Counted from the first letter of the stretch, positions 26,158 to 35,546 are shown. The stretch: 64,000 nucleotides of DNA from Candidatus Tectomicrobia bacterium (GCA_016192135.1 JACPUR010000030.1:1-64000), one strand, 5' to 3'. Notes: generated from the letters alone by a model not told the origin. Translations and numbers: made by a program.

Positions 26158-27648
26158 TCAGGGCGGCGGCTGAGCGGCCTCCAGCGGGAGACGGATGACG
26201 AAGGCGGCTCCTTCCCGCGGAGCGCTCTCGGCCCAGATCTTGCCGCCGTGCGCCTCGACGATCCCGTGGGAGACGGAAAGCCCCAAGCCCATGCCCTTGC
26301 CCTCGGGCTTGGTGGTGAAAAAGGGATCGAAGATCAGGTGCAGGATGTCCGCCGGGATGCCCGCGCCGGTGTCGGCGACGCGGAGCTCCCACCACTTCCC
26401 GCCGTCCTCGCTCACCTTCCTGGAGGAAACCGTCAGCGTCCCCCCCTCCGGCATGGCGTCCATGGCGTTGCGGAGCAGGTTGAGGAACACGTGCTGGATC
26501 TGATTTTCGTCTCCCACGGCCCTGGCGGGAGGCTCCAGGAGGTCCCGCGCGATTTCGACGCCCGCGAGGCGGAGTTCCGGCTCCAGGCGCTTGACGCACT
26601 GCGAGAGGACCTCCTCCGGGGAGAACGGCTCCATCGCCAGCTTCTCGTCGCTCGAGAAGCGCCTCAGGTTGTCGCAGATCCGGGTGATCCGCTTCACGTT
26701 GCGGAGGATCACCCCCGCCGACTCCCGGACCGGCGTATCCTCTCCGTGCTCCCACTGGAGCCGCTGGGCGTGGAGGCCGATGATGTTGGCGGGGTTCAAA
26801 ATCTCGTGGGAGGCCCCCGCCGTCAGCGTCCCGATGGAGGAGAGCTTCTCGGCCCGGACGAGCATCTTTTGGGTGCGCTGGATCTCGTCCAGGGATGCCG
26901 CCAGCCGGGAGCGCTCCTTCAGTATCTCATCGTGCTGCGAATTCAGGATTCCCTCCGCCCGCCGCACGACCAGGAGCAAGCACCCGTACAACGCCCCGAA
27001 GGAGAGGAAGAGGCCGAAGAAGAAATAGCCGGCGTTGGAGTTCACCTCGGCCATCAGGCCCGTCACGTCCGCGTACGTCTCGAACACGGCTTCGGCCGAC
27101 TTTTTCTCCCAGCGGACGGGGATGTAGCTTTCGGCGATGAACCGGCGGACGGCCGTCCCTGAGATGCCGTTGAATCTCTCCTTCCAGCCGAGGATGGTGA
27201 GCGGTTTCTCCGCGCCCGAGGAGAGGAAACGGAGCACGTTCGCTTCCTCCCCCTGCCCGATCTCGCGCGCCTCCGTCGAGAAGACGACCCGCCCCTTCAG
27301 ATCGTAGATTTTCACCTTGAGGATGGGGAGGTGCCGGGCGAGCTCCTGGAGGCTCCGGTGGATCTCTCCGGTCTCCGGGCGGTTCCTCAGGGCGACGGCG
27401 TCGAGGCGGCCCGCCGAGGCGAGGTGGGCGCCGTAGGGCGGCCAGATGGCGTGAAACACCGTGCGCGTCAGAAGCTCGTTCTGGCGCTCCGCCAGCAAGA
27501 TGATGCCGCCCACGGCGAAGTGGCGGTAGAGGATCACCAGCGCGGCGATGACCAGCGCGAGGGCGACCGCGCTCAGGAGGGAAAAGTGCCGCAGCAGCCG
27601 GAAGGTCCTCTTTCCCGCCGGCCGGGCGGTCTCCATGGGGACCGTCAT
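26158..27648 (-). CDS. Membrane sensor histidine kinase
   Basis: A 496-residue protein with TM segments near residues 25-50 and 210-230 around an extracytoplasmic sensor of about 160 residues. A linker helix and a kinase core follow: H-box GASHEILNPANIIG, N-box NLLRNAMDAMPEGG, G1 VADTGAGIPADI, F-box FDPFFTTKPEGKGMGLGLS. All catalytic motifs are intact. The H-box with Asn-Pro and the NtrB/ZraS-like core suggest partnership with a regulator not adjacent here. The nearest receiver protein is the REC-TPR across the cytochrome gene. The signal sensed is unknown. Confidence 0.9.
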   Translation of the reverse strand: MTVPMETARPAGKRTFRLLRHFSLLSAVALALVIAALVILYRHFAVGGIILLAERQNELLTRTVFHAIWPPYGAHLASAGRLDAVALRNRPETGEIHRSLQELARHLPILKVKIYDLKGRVVFSTEAREIGQGEEANVLRFLSSGAEKPLTILGWKERFNGISGTAVRRFIAESYIPVRWEKKSAEAVFETYADVTGLMAEVNSNAGYFFFGLFLSFGALYGCLLLVVRRAEGILNSQHDEILKERSRLAASLDEIQRTQKMLVRAEKLSSIGTLTAGASHEILNPANIIGLHAQRLQWEHGEDTPVRESAGVILRNVKRITRICDNLRRFSSDEKLAMEPFSPEEVLSQCVKRLEPELRLAGVEIARDLLEPPARAVGDENQIQHVFLNLLRNAMDAMPEGGTLTVSSRKVSEDGGKWWELRVADTGAGIPADILHLIFDPFFTTKPEGKGMGLGLSVSHGIVEAHGGKIWAESAPREGAAFVIRLPLEAAQPPP

Positions 27649-27704
27649 CTTGGCGCTCTCATTCTCCGGACGGCCCTCACTTTCCCGGGCGGGGGCGCCG
27701 CGGG

Positions 27705-27815
27705 GGCGGGTTTGAAGCCCGCCCCCGCTAGATATGCAAGACGGCGGCGGCCCCCGTAGGGGCAGGCCCCTGTGCCTGCCCCATCCCGAGGGCGGCCACG
27801 GGGGGCCGCCCCTAC
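27705..27815. repeat. Cluster of A-family palindromes
   Basis: GCGGGGGCGGGTTTGAAGCC with its complement (27705-27730). Next comes a compound element 27756-27815, GTAGGGGCAGGCCCCTGTGC joined to GGCGGCCACGGGGGGCCGCC and closing with CCCTAC. The compound form recurs at 33304 and 44414. Confidence 0.85.
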
Positions 27816-27828
27816 AGGCGTGAACTGC

Positions 27829-28881
27829 CTACTTCTCCTTGAACCGGAAGGGCCCGCCGTACTTCTTGAGGATGCGCTCGTAGTCGCCCTCGTAGAGGCG
27901 GTCGTACTCGGGGAGCCAGGCGTCGAGGTCGCCCTCGCGCCAGTACTCGTAGTCGTAGGAAAACTTGCTGGGCTCGGCGAGCCGCTTGTAGAGGGCCGGG
28001 TAGCGCTCGAAGATCTGGCCGGGGCGGCAGCCGATGGGGCGCCAGTTCGGGTCGTCGGGCTTGGAGAGGTTCTCCTCGTCGTAGTTGCGCGTGCGCAGGT
28101 AGCGCAGCCGCTCCATGTCGAGGTCCGTGATCAGCACGCCCCGGCTCTCGCGCAGCCCCTCCATGCGCTCGGGGCCGGCGGCGAAGGCCCCGCCCACGAT
28201 GGACTGCTCGTAGTCGAAGCCCTCCACCTTGTAGAGGTTCTGCGTCACCAGCACGTAGAAGAGGTTCTCGGCCGCCCGCGAGCGCGCCACGCAGCGCCAG
28301 GTGTCCCGCAGCGCGTAGCCCGTCTGGCTGTGCATGCCGTGGATGGGCGAGACGATGATCTCGGCCCCCTCGAGCATGAGCAGGCGCGGGAGCTCCGGCA
28401 CCCAGAGCTCGCTGCAGATCTGGAGGCCGACCCGCCCCAGGTCGGTCTCCACGCAGCAGGGGCCCTGGCCCGGGAGGAGGTGGGCCTTGCCGCCGTAGAG
28501 GTAGGCGTTGAGCGGCGGGGTGTCGGGCTGCTGCCGGCAATAGCAGGCGAGCTCCTTGCCCTCGGGGCCGAAGAGGCGGAGCGTCAAGAGGTGGGCCCCC
28601 GGCATCTTGCTCTCGACCACGTTGCCCGCGATGATGTACATGGCGTGCTGCTTGGCCTTCTTCTTGAGCTCCTCCACCGGGTCGAAGGGGAACTTCTTGT
28701 TGTCGAGCGGCCCCGTCATCGGCCCGGGGTAGCCCTCCGGGTAGAGCAGGAGCTGGGCGCCCTTCGCCGCCGCCTCGTCGGCGTAGGCCACGGCCTCCTC
28801 GGCGTTGCGCCACTCCTCCTCGCCGTAGCGGGACTCGGGCAGGACGATCCCCACCCGGACGTGCGCGGCACGGTACGTCAT
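27829..28881 (-). CDS. Nitrilase-superfamily amidase (carbon-nitrogen hydrolase)
   Basis: A 350-residue protein. The catalytic triad is visible: Glu in LYPEGYPG, Lys in GGKAHLLPGQG and Cys in GLQICSELWVPEL. The family hydrolyses amides, nitriles or carbamoyl groups. The extended C-terminal part (after residue 270, Tyr/Arg-rich, ending GGPFRFKEK) is longer than in simple omega-amidases. ATG 28881 has GGGGGAG nine bases before it; ATG 28923 is in frame but less likely. Substrate not predictable. The gene upstream on the same strand has no clean stop before it. Confidence 0.85.
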   Translation of the reverse strand: MTYRAAHVRVGIVLPESRYGEEEWRNAEEAVAYADEAAAKGAQLLLYPEGYPGPMTGPLDNKKFPFDPVEELKKKAKQHAMYIIAGNVVESKMPGAHLLTLRLFGPEGKELACYCRQQPDTPPLNAYLYGGKAHLLPGQGPCCVETDLGRVGLQICSELWVPELPRLLMLEGAEIIVSPIHGMHSQTGYALRDTWRCVARSRAAENLFYVLVTQNLYKVEGFDYEQSIVGGAFAAGPERMEGLRESRGVLITDLDMERLRYLRTRNYDEENLSKPDDPNWRPIGCRPGQIFERYPALYKRLAEPSKFSYDYEYWREGDLDAWLPEYDRLYEGDYERILKKYGGPFRFKEK

Positions 28882-28966
28882 GATCGGCGACTCCCCCTGA
28901 TACGGGAAAATGGGACCCTGCATTCTGAAATAATAGGCAGTTCCCCGCCTCGCCGTCAAATTCCAT

Positions 28967-29692
28967 CCCATCCATGGCAGGGGAAAGTCGCCTCGCCCGG
29001 GAGGGCGGGGCGGGCGCTCGGCGGGCGGGCTGGGGCGGGACGGGGGGAGTTTCCTCGGGATCCGGATCTTCCTCCTCCGGGTCATCCTCTTCGAGGTCCG
29101 GGCCGTCCTCTTCCGGATCATCCTCCTCCGCCTCCAGCCCCAGCATCTCGCGCAGCCTCGCGCCGAGGTCGGGGAGGGGCGGGCGGGCCGCTCGCCCGTG
29201 GAGGTCTTCGTGCCGGGAGTGGCCGTCGGCATTCGAATTCCGCCACGTCTCCCACCGGTGGCGGTCGGCATCCGCCTCGGCCCGGCCCAGGCTGCAGACG
29301 AGGAGGGCGAGGCGGTCCGGCGGGAGTTTTTCCATGGCCTCGGGCGCCAGGGCGGCCGCCGCCTCCACCGCCCGGACGAGGAGCATCCGGCGGGCCGCGC
29401 CCGCCACGTTCCGGCCCGAGGCGGGCGCCGTGCCCCCGGCCAGGGCGCGGGCCAGGCTCTCCGTCATCTGGGCGCGCTCGGCGGCCTCGACGAGCCGGTG
29501 GTAATACCGGGACACCGACTCTTTTGACACGTTTTTTCCCTCAATATCCGTTATTATCCGTGACGCCTCTGTCAGCGTGCCCCCGTTGAGCAGGCACTCC
29601 TTCACCGCCCCCTCGGCCTTGCTCCCGGCGATCTTCCCCGCCCGCCGCTTGCGGGAGCCCCGGTCGGGGCCGCGCTTCCGTCCTTCTCCCAT
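28967..29692 (-). CDS. Mu Gp27-like (DUF3486-type) protein, 3' end unclear
   Basis: About 242 recognisable residues. They comprise a basic N-terminus, a helix-turn-helix-like block (LTEASRIITDIEGKNVSKES, then VSRYYHRL), an Ala-rich helical middle and a Glu/Asp-Pro-rich tail. The N-terminal block resembles phage Mu Gp27-like small-terminase-type proteins, but no other phage gene is near. The frame has no stop before 27812, inside the nitrilase gene, which is implausible. A TGA in the third frame at 28956 would end it after a single-base shift. ATG 29692 has AGGAG eight bases upstream. Family call by eye only. Confidence 0.55.
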
Positions 29693-29708
29693 CTCCGCTT
29701 CTCCTCTC

Positions 29709-29764
29709 CGGCCGCGACGCGCGGCCAACGCCAAGCCCGGCCGCGACATGCGGCCATCGCCAAG
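29709..29764. repeat. Two 27-bp direct repeats upstream of the Gp27-like gene
   Basis: Unit 1 at 29709-29735 and unit 2 at 29738-29764 share CGGCCGCGAC..GCGGCCA.CGCCAAG with three differences; period 29. Each has a GGCCGC/GCGGCC inverted core. They lie just upstream of the ATG, a possible operator. Confidence 0.7.
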
Positions 29765-29872
29765 ATAGGCCGGGGGGAGGGAAAGCCCGTTACCGCAATT
29801 TCGCGCAAATCGCAGCAATTTCATGGATGGGGGGAAAATGGCAGTGAAACGGAGGTTTCTTTTTGGCCCTCC

Positions 29873-29966
29873 CTCGCGCACCTGAACCCGACGTAGGCGT
29901 GGCCGGCGCGGAGGCGCCGGGGGCTCATGGCCTCGCGGTGGGTGGCGGCGCGGGGGCCGCGCGCGC
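29873..29966 (-). pseudogene. Remnant of a SUMF1/FGE-like gene (3' end only)
   Basis: Read on the minus strand this encodes RGPRAATHREAMSPRRLRAG, then HAYVGFRCAREG, nearly the same as the C-terminus of the SUMF1-like gene at 32294-33097. About 68 of 71 bases match in the best block. There is no upstream part of the gene and the frame runs past the normal stop. It is a truncated duplicate or a relic of an old rearrangement. Confidence 0.8.
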
Positions 29967-30100
29967 ATAGGCCGATTCGGCCGGACGGGTCCGGTTTCGG
30001 GTGGTGTAGAATGCCCCCCTGTTCACCTGTTCAACCCGGGGCGCCCGGCTTTTCTCCCTGTGCCCGGCGGCGCCCCGCGCGCGAAAGAGGAGGCTCGGCC

Positions 30101-31075
30101 ATGGTTCCCAGCAAGAAGGTCTGTCTCGCGATCCTGGAGAGGATGCTCGCGATCCGCCACTTCGAGGGCCGGGTGGCGGAGCTCTACGGCGCCGGCCGCC
30201 TGCCCGGCTTCGTCCACCTCTCCTTGGGCGGGGAGGCGGCCGCGGCCGCCGTCTGCGCCTGCCTGCGCGTGGACGACCACATTATTTCCACCCACCGCGG
30301 CCACGGCCACTCGATCGCCAAGGGGGCGGACCTCAAGGGCATGATGGCCGAGCTCTTCGGCAAGAGCACCGGGCTGTGCAAGGGGAAGGGCGGCTCCATG
30401 CACATCGCGGACGCGCGCGTCGGAATGCTGGGGGCGAACGGGATCGTCGGGGCCGGCTTCCCCATCGCCGTCGGGGCGGGCTTCAGCGCCCAGTACCGGG
30501 GGACGGACCAGGTGACGGTGTGCTTCTTCGGGGACGGCGCCTCGAATCACTCCACCTTCCACGAGGGGCTCAACCTGGCCTCGATCTGGAGCCTTCCCGT
30601 CATCTTCCTGTGCGAGAACAACGGCTGGGCCATCTCAATCCGCCAGAGCGAGCACCAGCGGGTGGAGAACGTGGCGGACCGCGCCTCCGCCTACGGCGTC
30701 CCCGGAGCCAGCGTGGACGGCGGCGACGCGATTGCGGTCTACGAGGCCATGAGCGAGGCGGTGCGCCGGGCCCGGCGGGGCAAGGGGCCCAGCCTCGTCG
30801 AGTGCCGCATCGAGCGCTGGCGGGGGCACTTCGAGGGCGACCCCCAGGCCTACCGCTCCAAGAAGGAGAATGAGGTCTGGCGCGACAAGTCCCGCGACCC
30901 GCTGGAGCGCTTCAAGAAGACGCTCCTCGGCCGCAAGCTCTTGACCGCCGCGCAGTTCGATCAGATGGAGGAAGAAGTGCGCGCCCGCATCGAGGAAGCG
31001 GTCCGCTTCGCGGAGGAGAGCCCTCTCCCCGCCGCCGAGGCGGCCCTGGAAGACCTCTACGCCCCGCGTCCGTGA
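30101..31075 (+). CDS. TPP-dependent 2-oxoacid/acetoin dehydrogenase E1, alpha subunit
   Basis: A 324-residue protein. The TPP/Mg motif is FFGDGASNHSTFHEGLNLAS...ENNGWAIS, preceded by HRGHGHSIAKGAD and KGKGGSMHIA, typical of PdhA/AcoA E1 alpha chains. With the beta subunit it decarboxylates a 2-oxoacid or cleaves acetoin, and passes the acyl group to a lipoyl E2. No E2 or E3 gene lies within the window, so the substrate is open. ATG 30101 has GAGGAGG seven bases upstream. The beta gene follows after 21 bases. Confidence 0.9.
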   Translation: MVPSKKVCLAILERMLAIRHFEGRVAELYGAGRLPGFVHLSLGGEAAAAAVCACLRVDDHIISTHRGHGHSIAKGADLKGMMAELFGKSTGLCKGKGGSMHIADARVGMLGANGIVGAGFPIAVGAGFSAQYRGTDQVTVCFFGDGASNHSTFHEGLNLASIWSLPVIFLCENNGWAISIRQSEHQRVENVADRASAYGVPGASVDGGDAIAVYEAMSEAVRRARRGKGPSLVECRIERWRGHFEGDPQAYRSKKENEVWRDKSRDPLERFKKTLLGRKLLTAAQFDQMEEEVRARIEEAVRFAEESPLPAAEAALEDLYAPRP

Positions 31076-31096
31076 CCCCATCCGGGAGAGCGCATC

Positions 31097-32089
31097 ATGC
31101 GTGAGATCACCTTCAGCCAAGCCCTGAACGAAGCCCTGATGGAGGAGATGGGGCGCGACAAGACCATCTTCGTCGCGGGCGAGGACGTGGCCCGCTTCGG
31201 GGGCATCTTCGGCGTCACGGCGGGGCTCCTCAAGAAGTTCGGCCCCAAGCGGGTGAAGGACACCCCCATCAGCGAGTCCGCCATCGCGGGCCTCGCGCTG
31301 GGCTCCGCCCTCACGGGGCTGCGGCCGGTCGTCGAGATCCAGTTCATGGACTTCCTCTGCTCGTGCATGGACGAGGTGGTGAACCAGATCGCCAAGACGC
31401 GCTACATGTACGGGGGCGCGGCGAGGGTGCCCCTCGTCATCCGCACCCAGGGCGGCGGGGGCTTCGGCGCGGCCGCCCAGCACTCGCAGACCCTCGAGGC
31501 GTGGTTCGCCCACGTGCCCGGCCTCAAGGTGGTGATGCCCGGCACGCCCCGGGACGCCAAGGGGCTGCTCAAGAGCGCCATCCGTGAGGACAACCCCGTG
31601 CTCTTCGTGGAACACAAGGCCCTCTACCAGGCCAAGGGCCCCGTGCCCGAGGGCGACTACACCATCCCCCTCGGCGAGGCCGAGGTGAAGCGCAAGGGGC
31701 GGGACCTGACCATCGTGGCCTATTCGCTCATGCTCGGGCGGGCGCTGGCGGCGGCGGAGAAGCTGGCCGGAGAGGGGATCGAGGCCGAGGTGGTGGACCC
31801 TCGGACCCTGAGCCCCCTCGACGCGGAGGCGATCGTGGAGTCCGTCCGCCGGACGCGGCGGCTGCTCGTCGTGCACGAGGCGCCCCTCACGGCGGGCCTG
31901 GGGGCCGAGATCGCGGCCCTGGCGGCCGAGCGCGCCTTCGGCGCCCTCGCGGCCCCGCCCAGGCGGCTCGCCTGCCCGGACGTCCCCCTCCCCTTCGCGC
32001 CGGTGATGGAGAAGTTCTGCATCCCAAGCGAGGAAAGCATCGCCGAGGCGGCGCGGGGGCTGTGCGGGGAGCGAGCCGCGCGGGCCTAG
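31097..32089 (+). CDS. TPP-dependent 2-oxoacid/acetoin dehydrogenase E1, beta subunit
   Basis: A 330-residue transketolase-type beta chain: [53 protein letters not shown], and the TPP-contacting [23 protein letters not shown]-terminal transketolase domain follows from about 200 ([20 protein letters not shown]). Same pair architecture as PdhB/AcoB. It is cotranscribed with the alpha gene. A C-family repeat pair, not an E2 gene, follows. Confidence 0.92.
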   Translation: MREITFSQALNEALMEEMGRDKTIFVAGEDVARFGGIFGVTAGLLKKFGPKRVKDTPISESAIAGLALGSALTGLRPVVEIQFMDFLCSCMDEVVNQIAKTRYMYGGAARVPLVIRTQGGGGFGAAAQHSQTLEAWFAHVPGLKVVMPGTPRDAKGLLKSAIREDNPVLFVEHKALYQAKGPVPEGDYTIPLGEAEVKRKGRDLTIVAYSLMLGRALAAAEKLAGEGIEAEVVDPRTLSPLDAEAIVESVRRTRRLLVVHEAPLTAGLGAEIAALAAERAFGALAAPPRRLACPDVPLPFAPVMEKFCIPSEESIAEAARGLCGERAARA

Positions 32090-32133
32090 CCGGGATATCT
32101 CGCAACGTTGTTCATCTCGGGAAGGGCTGGGAT

Positions 32134-32232
32134 TTGTCCCCTCTCCCTCCGGGAGAGGGTAGGGTGAGGGAGGAATCTCAGCGCGCGGCTTTTCCCTCAC
32201 CCCCTTCCCCTCTCCCGGAGGGAGAGGGGCGG
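32134..32232. repeat. C-family repeat, facing pair
   Basis: CCCCTCTCCCTCCGGGAGAG at the left and CCCTCTCCCGGAGGGAGAGG at the right, with GGGTGAGGGAGGAATCTC and TTCCCTCACCCCC as complementary inner arms. Together they can fold into one long hairpin of about 99 bases. Confidence 0.85.
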
Positions 32233-32293
32233 AAGCCCCTCGGATTCCGTTTTCAGGCGCTCGCTCAGTGAACAACCTGTTCAGGCTTCACAC

Positions 32294-33097
32294 CTAGCCC
32301 TCCCTGGCGCAGCGGAAGCCCACGTAGGCGTGGCCCGCGCGGACGCGCCGGGGGCTCATGGCCTCGCGGTGGGTGGCGGTGCGGGGGCCGCGCTGACCCA
32401 GGGTCAGGCCCCCGCGCAGGACCATCTCCTCCTCCAGCGTAAAAGCCTCGCGCCCGTCCCCGGGCCGGTAGGGGTAGGGCCGGCGGGCCGAGCGGGTCCA
32501 CTCCGAGAGAAACGCCCCCATGTCCAGGACGCCGTAGAAGCTCGCGCCCCCGGGCAGGCTCCCGGCGGGGGCGGCGTCCCCATGATGGCGGGCCGTGTGG
32601 GAGGTGCGGGGCGAGGGAGGTTCATTGCCCCAGGGGTAGAGCCTCCCGTCCGTCCCCCGGGCGGCCTTCTCCCACTCGGCCTCGCTCGGGAGGCGCTTGC
32701 CGGCCCAGGCGCAGTAGGCGGCGGCTCCCCTCAGGCTGGCCTCGGAGGCGGGGTGGCGCTCGAAGCCCGGGTCGGCCGCCCACCGGCCCTCCTTCCGGTG
32801 GATGCGCGCGTCCTCGTCCTCCTCGTCGAAGTAGCGCTCCCCCCGGGGGCCCCTCGATCCATTCGCGTTCAGGAAGCGGGCGAAGTCCGCCTGGGTGACG
32901 AGGGTCCGGTCGATCCAGAAGGCGGGGAGGGTGAGGGTGTGGGGCGGGGCCTCGTCCGGGGGGCCTCCCTCGCGCCCCATGGCGAAGGGCCCCGCGGGGA
33001 CGAGGATCATCCCGGCGGGAGGGTCCACAGGCGCGGCGGGGGCCGGGGGGGCGAAGAGCAGGGCGATCGCCATCCAGAGGACGAGCCGCGCGCGCAT
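32294..33097 (-). CDS. Secreted SUMF1/FGE-like domain protein (likely not a true FGE)
   Basis: A 267-residue protein with a signal peptide (RARLVLWMAIALLFAPPAPA) and a full FGE-sulfatase fold: GMILVPAGPFAMGREGG, DEAPPHTLTLPAFWIDRTLV, AYCAWAGKRLPSEAEWEKAA, RGTDGRLYPWG and GFRCARE. True formylglycine-generating enzymes have a Cys pair in the late RGGSW region. Here that stretch is VLRGGLTLGQRGPRTATHRE with no Cys, so it is probably a C-type-lectin-like structural or binding relative. A broken copy of its 3' end lies 2.3 kb away at 29873-29966. Confidence 0.82.
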   Translation of the reverse strand: MRARLVLWMAIALLFAPPAPAAPVDPPAGMILVPAGPFAMGREGGPPDEAPPHTLTLPAFWIDRTLVTQADFARFLNANGSRGPRGERYFDEEDEDARIHRKEGRWAADPGFERHPASEASLRGAAAYCAWAGKRLPSEAEWEKAARGTDGRLYPWGNEPPSPRTSHTARHHGDAAPAGSLPGGASFYGVLDMGAFLSEWTRSARRPYPYRPGDGREAFTLEEEMVLRGGLTLGQRGPRTATHREAMSPRRVRAGHAYVGFRCAREG

Positions 33098-33194
33098 GAG
33101 GGGTCCCGAAGGAGAGATCAGGCGGGCATTCTAGCGGATGGCGCGCGCGCCCTCCATCGGCCTTTTGCCCCTCGCCGCGTCTGTCGCGCCGCCT

Positions 33195-33222
33195 GTAGGG
33201 GCGGTTCGCGAACCGCCCCCGC
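33195..33222. repeat. A-family palindrome, GTTCGCGAAC core
   Basis: Arms GTAGGGGCG and CGCCCCCGC around GTTCGCGAAC, upstream of the SUMF1-like gene. Confidence 0.88.
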
Positions 33223-33303
33223 GAAGATCCAGCCACTGCGGATTTCGGGCATGGCCGGGGCGAATGGCGTTCGCCACTCACCACACCCATCATGCAGTTT
33301 CAT

Positions 33304-33364
33304 GTAGGGGCGGCCCCCCGTGGCCGCCCTGGAAGACGGGGCAGGCACGGGGGCCTGCCCCTAC
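33304..33364. repeat. Compound A-family palindrome
   Basis: GTAGGGGCGGCCCCCCGTGG plus its partner CCGCCC, then GGGGCAGGCACGGGGGCCTG and closing CCCCTAC. Same compound as 27756 and 44414. Confidence 0.87.
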
Positions 33365-33467
33365 GGGAGCACGCGGCCGTGGGGGAAGGCCCTCCCCCCG
33401 TTCCTCTTCACCCTGGCTTTGGCGTCGAGGCGGGCAGGAGGCGGATGAATGGATAGATGAAAGGGCC

Positions 33468-35546
33468 TTACCCGTGCCTCGCGTCCATCGGAAGGTTCAA
33501 GAGATAGAGATTCGCCAGGGTGAAGAGGAGGATGAGGGCGAGATAGGGCCAGGGGCCCCTGAAGGAAAACGACGCCGCGCCCCACTGGGCTGTGGAGAGC
33601 CGGCAGGCCGTGTAGAGGCTGTAGAGGAGCGCGGCCAGCAGGATGAGGGTCTGCAGGGCCTGGAGGACGGGCAGCTCCAGCCAGGGGCCGGGGCTGAAGT
33701 CCGGCGCGCCGATGAACCAGGGGGTGAAGAGGTTCACCGTCTTCTGGAGGACGGGGACGGCGAGCGGCCCCTCCAGGAAGAGGTGCGGCAGGTTGTGCGC
33801 GAGGTGCATGGCCAGGCCCAGGGGCAGGAAGGCGTAGCCGTAGCGCACGAAGAGCTGGCGGGGCGAGGCCTTCCCGGGCCGGCCCGCCAGCCGCCAGGTG
33901 AGCCAGCCCGCCCCGTAGACGGCGAGGGGGACGAGGACCACCGAGGCCGAGAACACGAGGGTGTAGGTGAGCTTCTCGGCCCGGGCGTGGTCCGCCAGGG
34001 CGCCCCAGGGCAGGTAGGCGGTCAGGGCGTCCATCCAGCCGTGCCAGGGGGCGACCATGTGCCCGGCGGCCATCCCGGCCACGGCCACCATGGCCACGGC
34101 GAGGAACGCCTCGTCGAGCCTCCGGGTGGCGGCGGCCCACAGGTCCTTGCCGAAGGCGCGGAAGCGGAGCGCGAGGTTATCGCGGTCGCAGGTCTTCAGG
34201 CACTCCCCGCAGTAGATGCAGTAGGCGTTCGAGTCCATCCGCTGGGGGAACTCGAACATGGGGCAGCCCCGGCCGAGGTCGCTCCCGGTGTAGCAGCACT
34301 TGTCCGGGTCCTCGCGACAGACCCGGGCGCTCTTGGCGCGCAGCTCGACGGGGGCCGCCATCGAGTAGAGGGCGATGACCCCGCCGATGGGGCAGACGTA
34401 GCGGCAGAAGGTGCGCCGGGCGAAGAGCGCCCCCATGAGCAGGGCGGCGGCGAAGAAGGCGAGGAGGACCCAGGCGGTGACGTAGGGGCTCTTCACGATG
34501 CCCCAGTAGCCGTCCGCCCAGGTGAGGAGGAGGAAGAGGGCCGTCGCGGGCCACAGCGTGCGGAGCCTGCGGGGGAGCTGGCGCGAGGCTCCGCTCCAGC
34601 GGTTCGCCCACTCGTTCACGGCGCCGATGGGGCACATGACGCACCACAGGCGCCCCGCCAGGATGAAGGTGAAGATCACGCCCGCCCACCACAGCGTCCA
34701 CATCAGGAGGGTCGCCAGGTTGCGCGAGGACTCGGGCGTGTCCACGAGCCCCAGCCAGATGATGAGCCCGAAGCCCAGGAGGAAGGGCGCCTGGAGGACG
34801 GGCTGCCACCAGGGGCTGCGGAGCGCCCGCGCGAGCCAGGGGAGCGAGAGGAGGTCGAAGGGCCCCGTCTCGAGCGGGGGGCGGAGGTGGCGCACCCTGA
34901 GCGCGTAGCCCGCGAGGACGAAGCTCAGGAGGGCCGCGCCGAGGGAGACCCACAGCCGGAGGTTCAGGCCGGCCGGCTTGCTCACCTTGAAGGGAAGCTG
35001 GGTGAGGAGCACCTCCGGCCGGCCCTCCCCGCCCGGCAGGAGGAGCGCCACCTGGAGGAGGTGGGGCCCGGAGAGTACGGGCCGCAGGCTCACCAGGTAG
35101 TGTCCCGGCTCCGTGCCCTCCGGCGCGGCGGAGAAGCCGCTCAGGTCGGGCCGGCCGTCCGGCCCCCACGTGAGGAAGCTCCCCGGCGGGGGGGATGCGT
35201 GATCGGTCTTGCCGCCGTGCTCGCCGTGGCCCGGGGCGGGCCTGTCCCCGTTCGGGGAGGGAAGCTCGCGGAAGCCCTGGGGGATGCGCGGGGCGGCCAG
35301 GACGCGCGCCCCGGCGAGGGGGGCGCTCTTCTCCAGGTCGATCACCCGCAGGACGACGTAGATGGGCTCGTCCGAGCGGACGATCTCGTCCTTGTTCTCG
35401 ATGAGGAACTGGTACCGCCCCACCACGGCGCCGAAGTCGGCGTCCGTGGGGATGTGGGAGACGGTCCCGTGCGCCAGCGCCAGGGCGGGGGCGAGGAGGA
35501 GGGCGGCGAGGAGCGCGCCCGCCCGGATGATCGCCGGCATCTTCAT
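33468..35546 (-). CDS. Polyferredoxin membrane protein (NapH/NosR/CcoG-like) with periplasmic N-terminal domain
   Basis: A 692-residue protein. A signal-like segment is followed by a His-containing extracytoplasmic domain (about 25-190). Then comes a polytopic core with two CX2CP/CX3CP motifs at membrane borders (CVMCPIGAVNEW, CRYVCPIGGVIAL), and a CIYCGECLKTCDRDNL ferredoxin site followed by further membrane segments. These are hallmarks of NapH/NosR-type proteins that move electrons across the membrane to periplasmic reductases. The N-terminal domain is not one I recognise. ATG 35546 or 35540 may be used. The CYCXC TGA gene lies just upstream on the same strand. Confidence 0.85.
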   Translation of the reverse strand: MKMPAIIRAGALLAALLLAPALALAHGTVSHIPTDADFGAVVGRYQFLIENKDEIVRSDEPIYVVLRVIDLEKSAPLAGARVLAAPRIPQGFRELPSPNGDRPAPGHGEHGGKTDHASPPPGSFLTWGPDGRPDLSGFSAAPEGTEPGHYLVSLRPVLSGPHLLQVALLLPGGEGRPEVLLTQLPFKVSKPAGLNLRLWVSLGAALLSFVLAGYALRVRHLRPPLETGPFDLLSLPWLARALRSPWWQPVLQAPFLLGFGLIIWLGLVDTPESSRNLATLLMWTLWWAGVIFTFILAGRLWCVMCPIGAVNEWANRWSGASRQLPRRLRTLWPATALFLLLTWADGYWGIVKSPYVTAWVLLAFFAAALLMGALFARRTFCRYVCPIGGVIALYSMAAPVELRAKSARVCREDPDKCCYTGSDLGRGCPMFEFPQRMDSNAYCIYCGECLKTCDRDNLALRFRAFGKDLWAAATRRLDEAFLAVAMVAVAGMAAGHMVAPWHGWMDALTAYLPWGALADHARAEKLTYTLVFSASVVLVPLAVYGAGWLTWRLAGRPGKASPRQLFVRYGYAFLPLGLAMHLAHNLPHLFLEGPLAVPVLQKTVNLFTPWFIGAPDFSPGPWLELPVLQALQTLILLAALLYSLYTACRLSTAQWGAASFSFRGPWPYLALILLFTLANLYLLNLPMDARHG

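Noticed and set aside
29709-29764. Possible CRISPR-like repeat pair
   Set aside because: Only two units with a two-base gap and no spacers; not an array.
27812-29968. 718-residue minus frame joining SUMF1 remnant, Gp27-like gene and nitrilase region
   Set aside because: Three unrelated reading contexts strung together by the absence of stops in GC-rich DNA.
32294-33097. True formylglycine-generating enzyme
   Set aside because: The late RGGSW-type stretch has no Cys pair, and no sulfatase gene is near.
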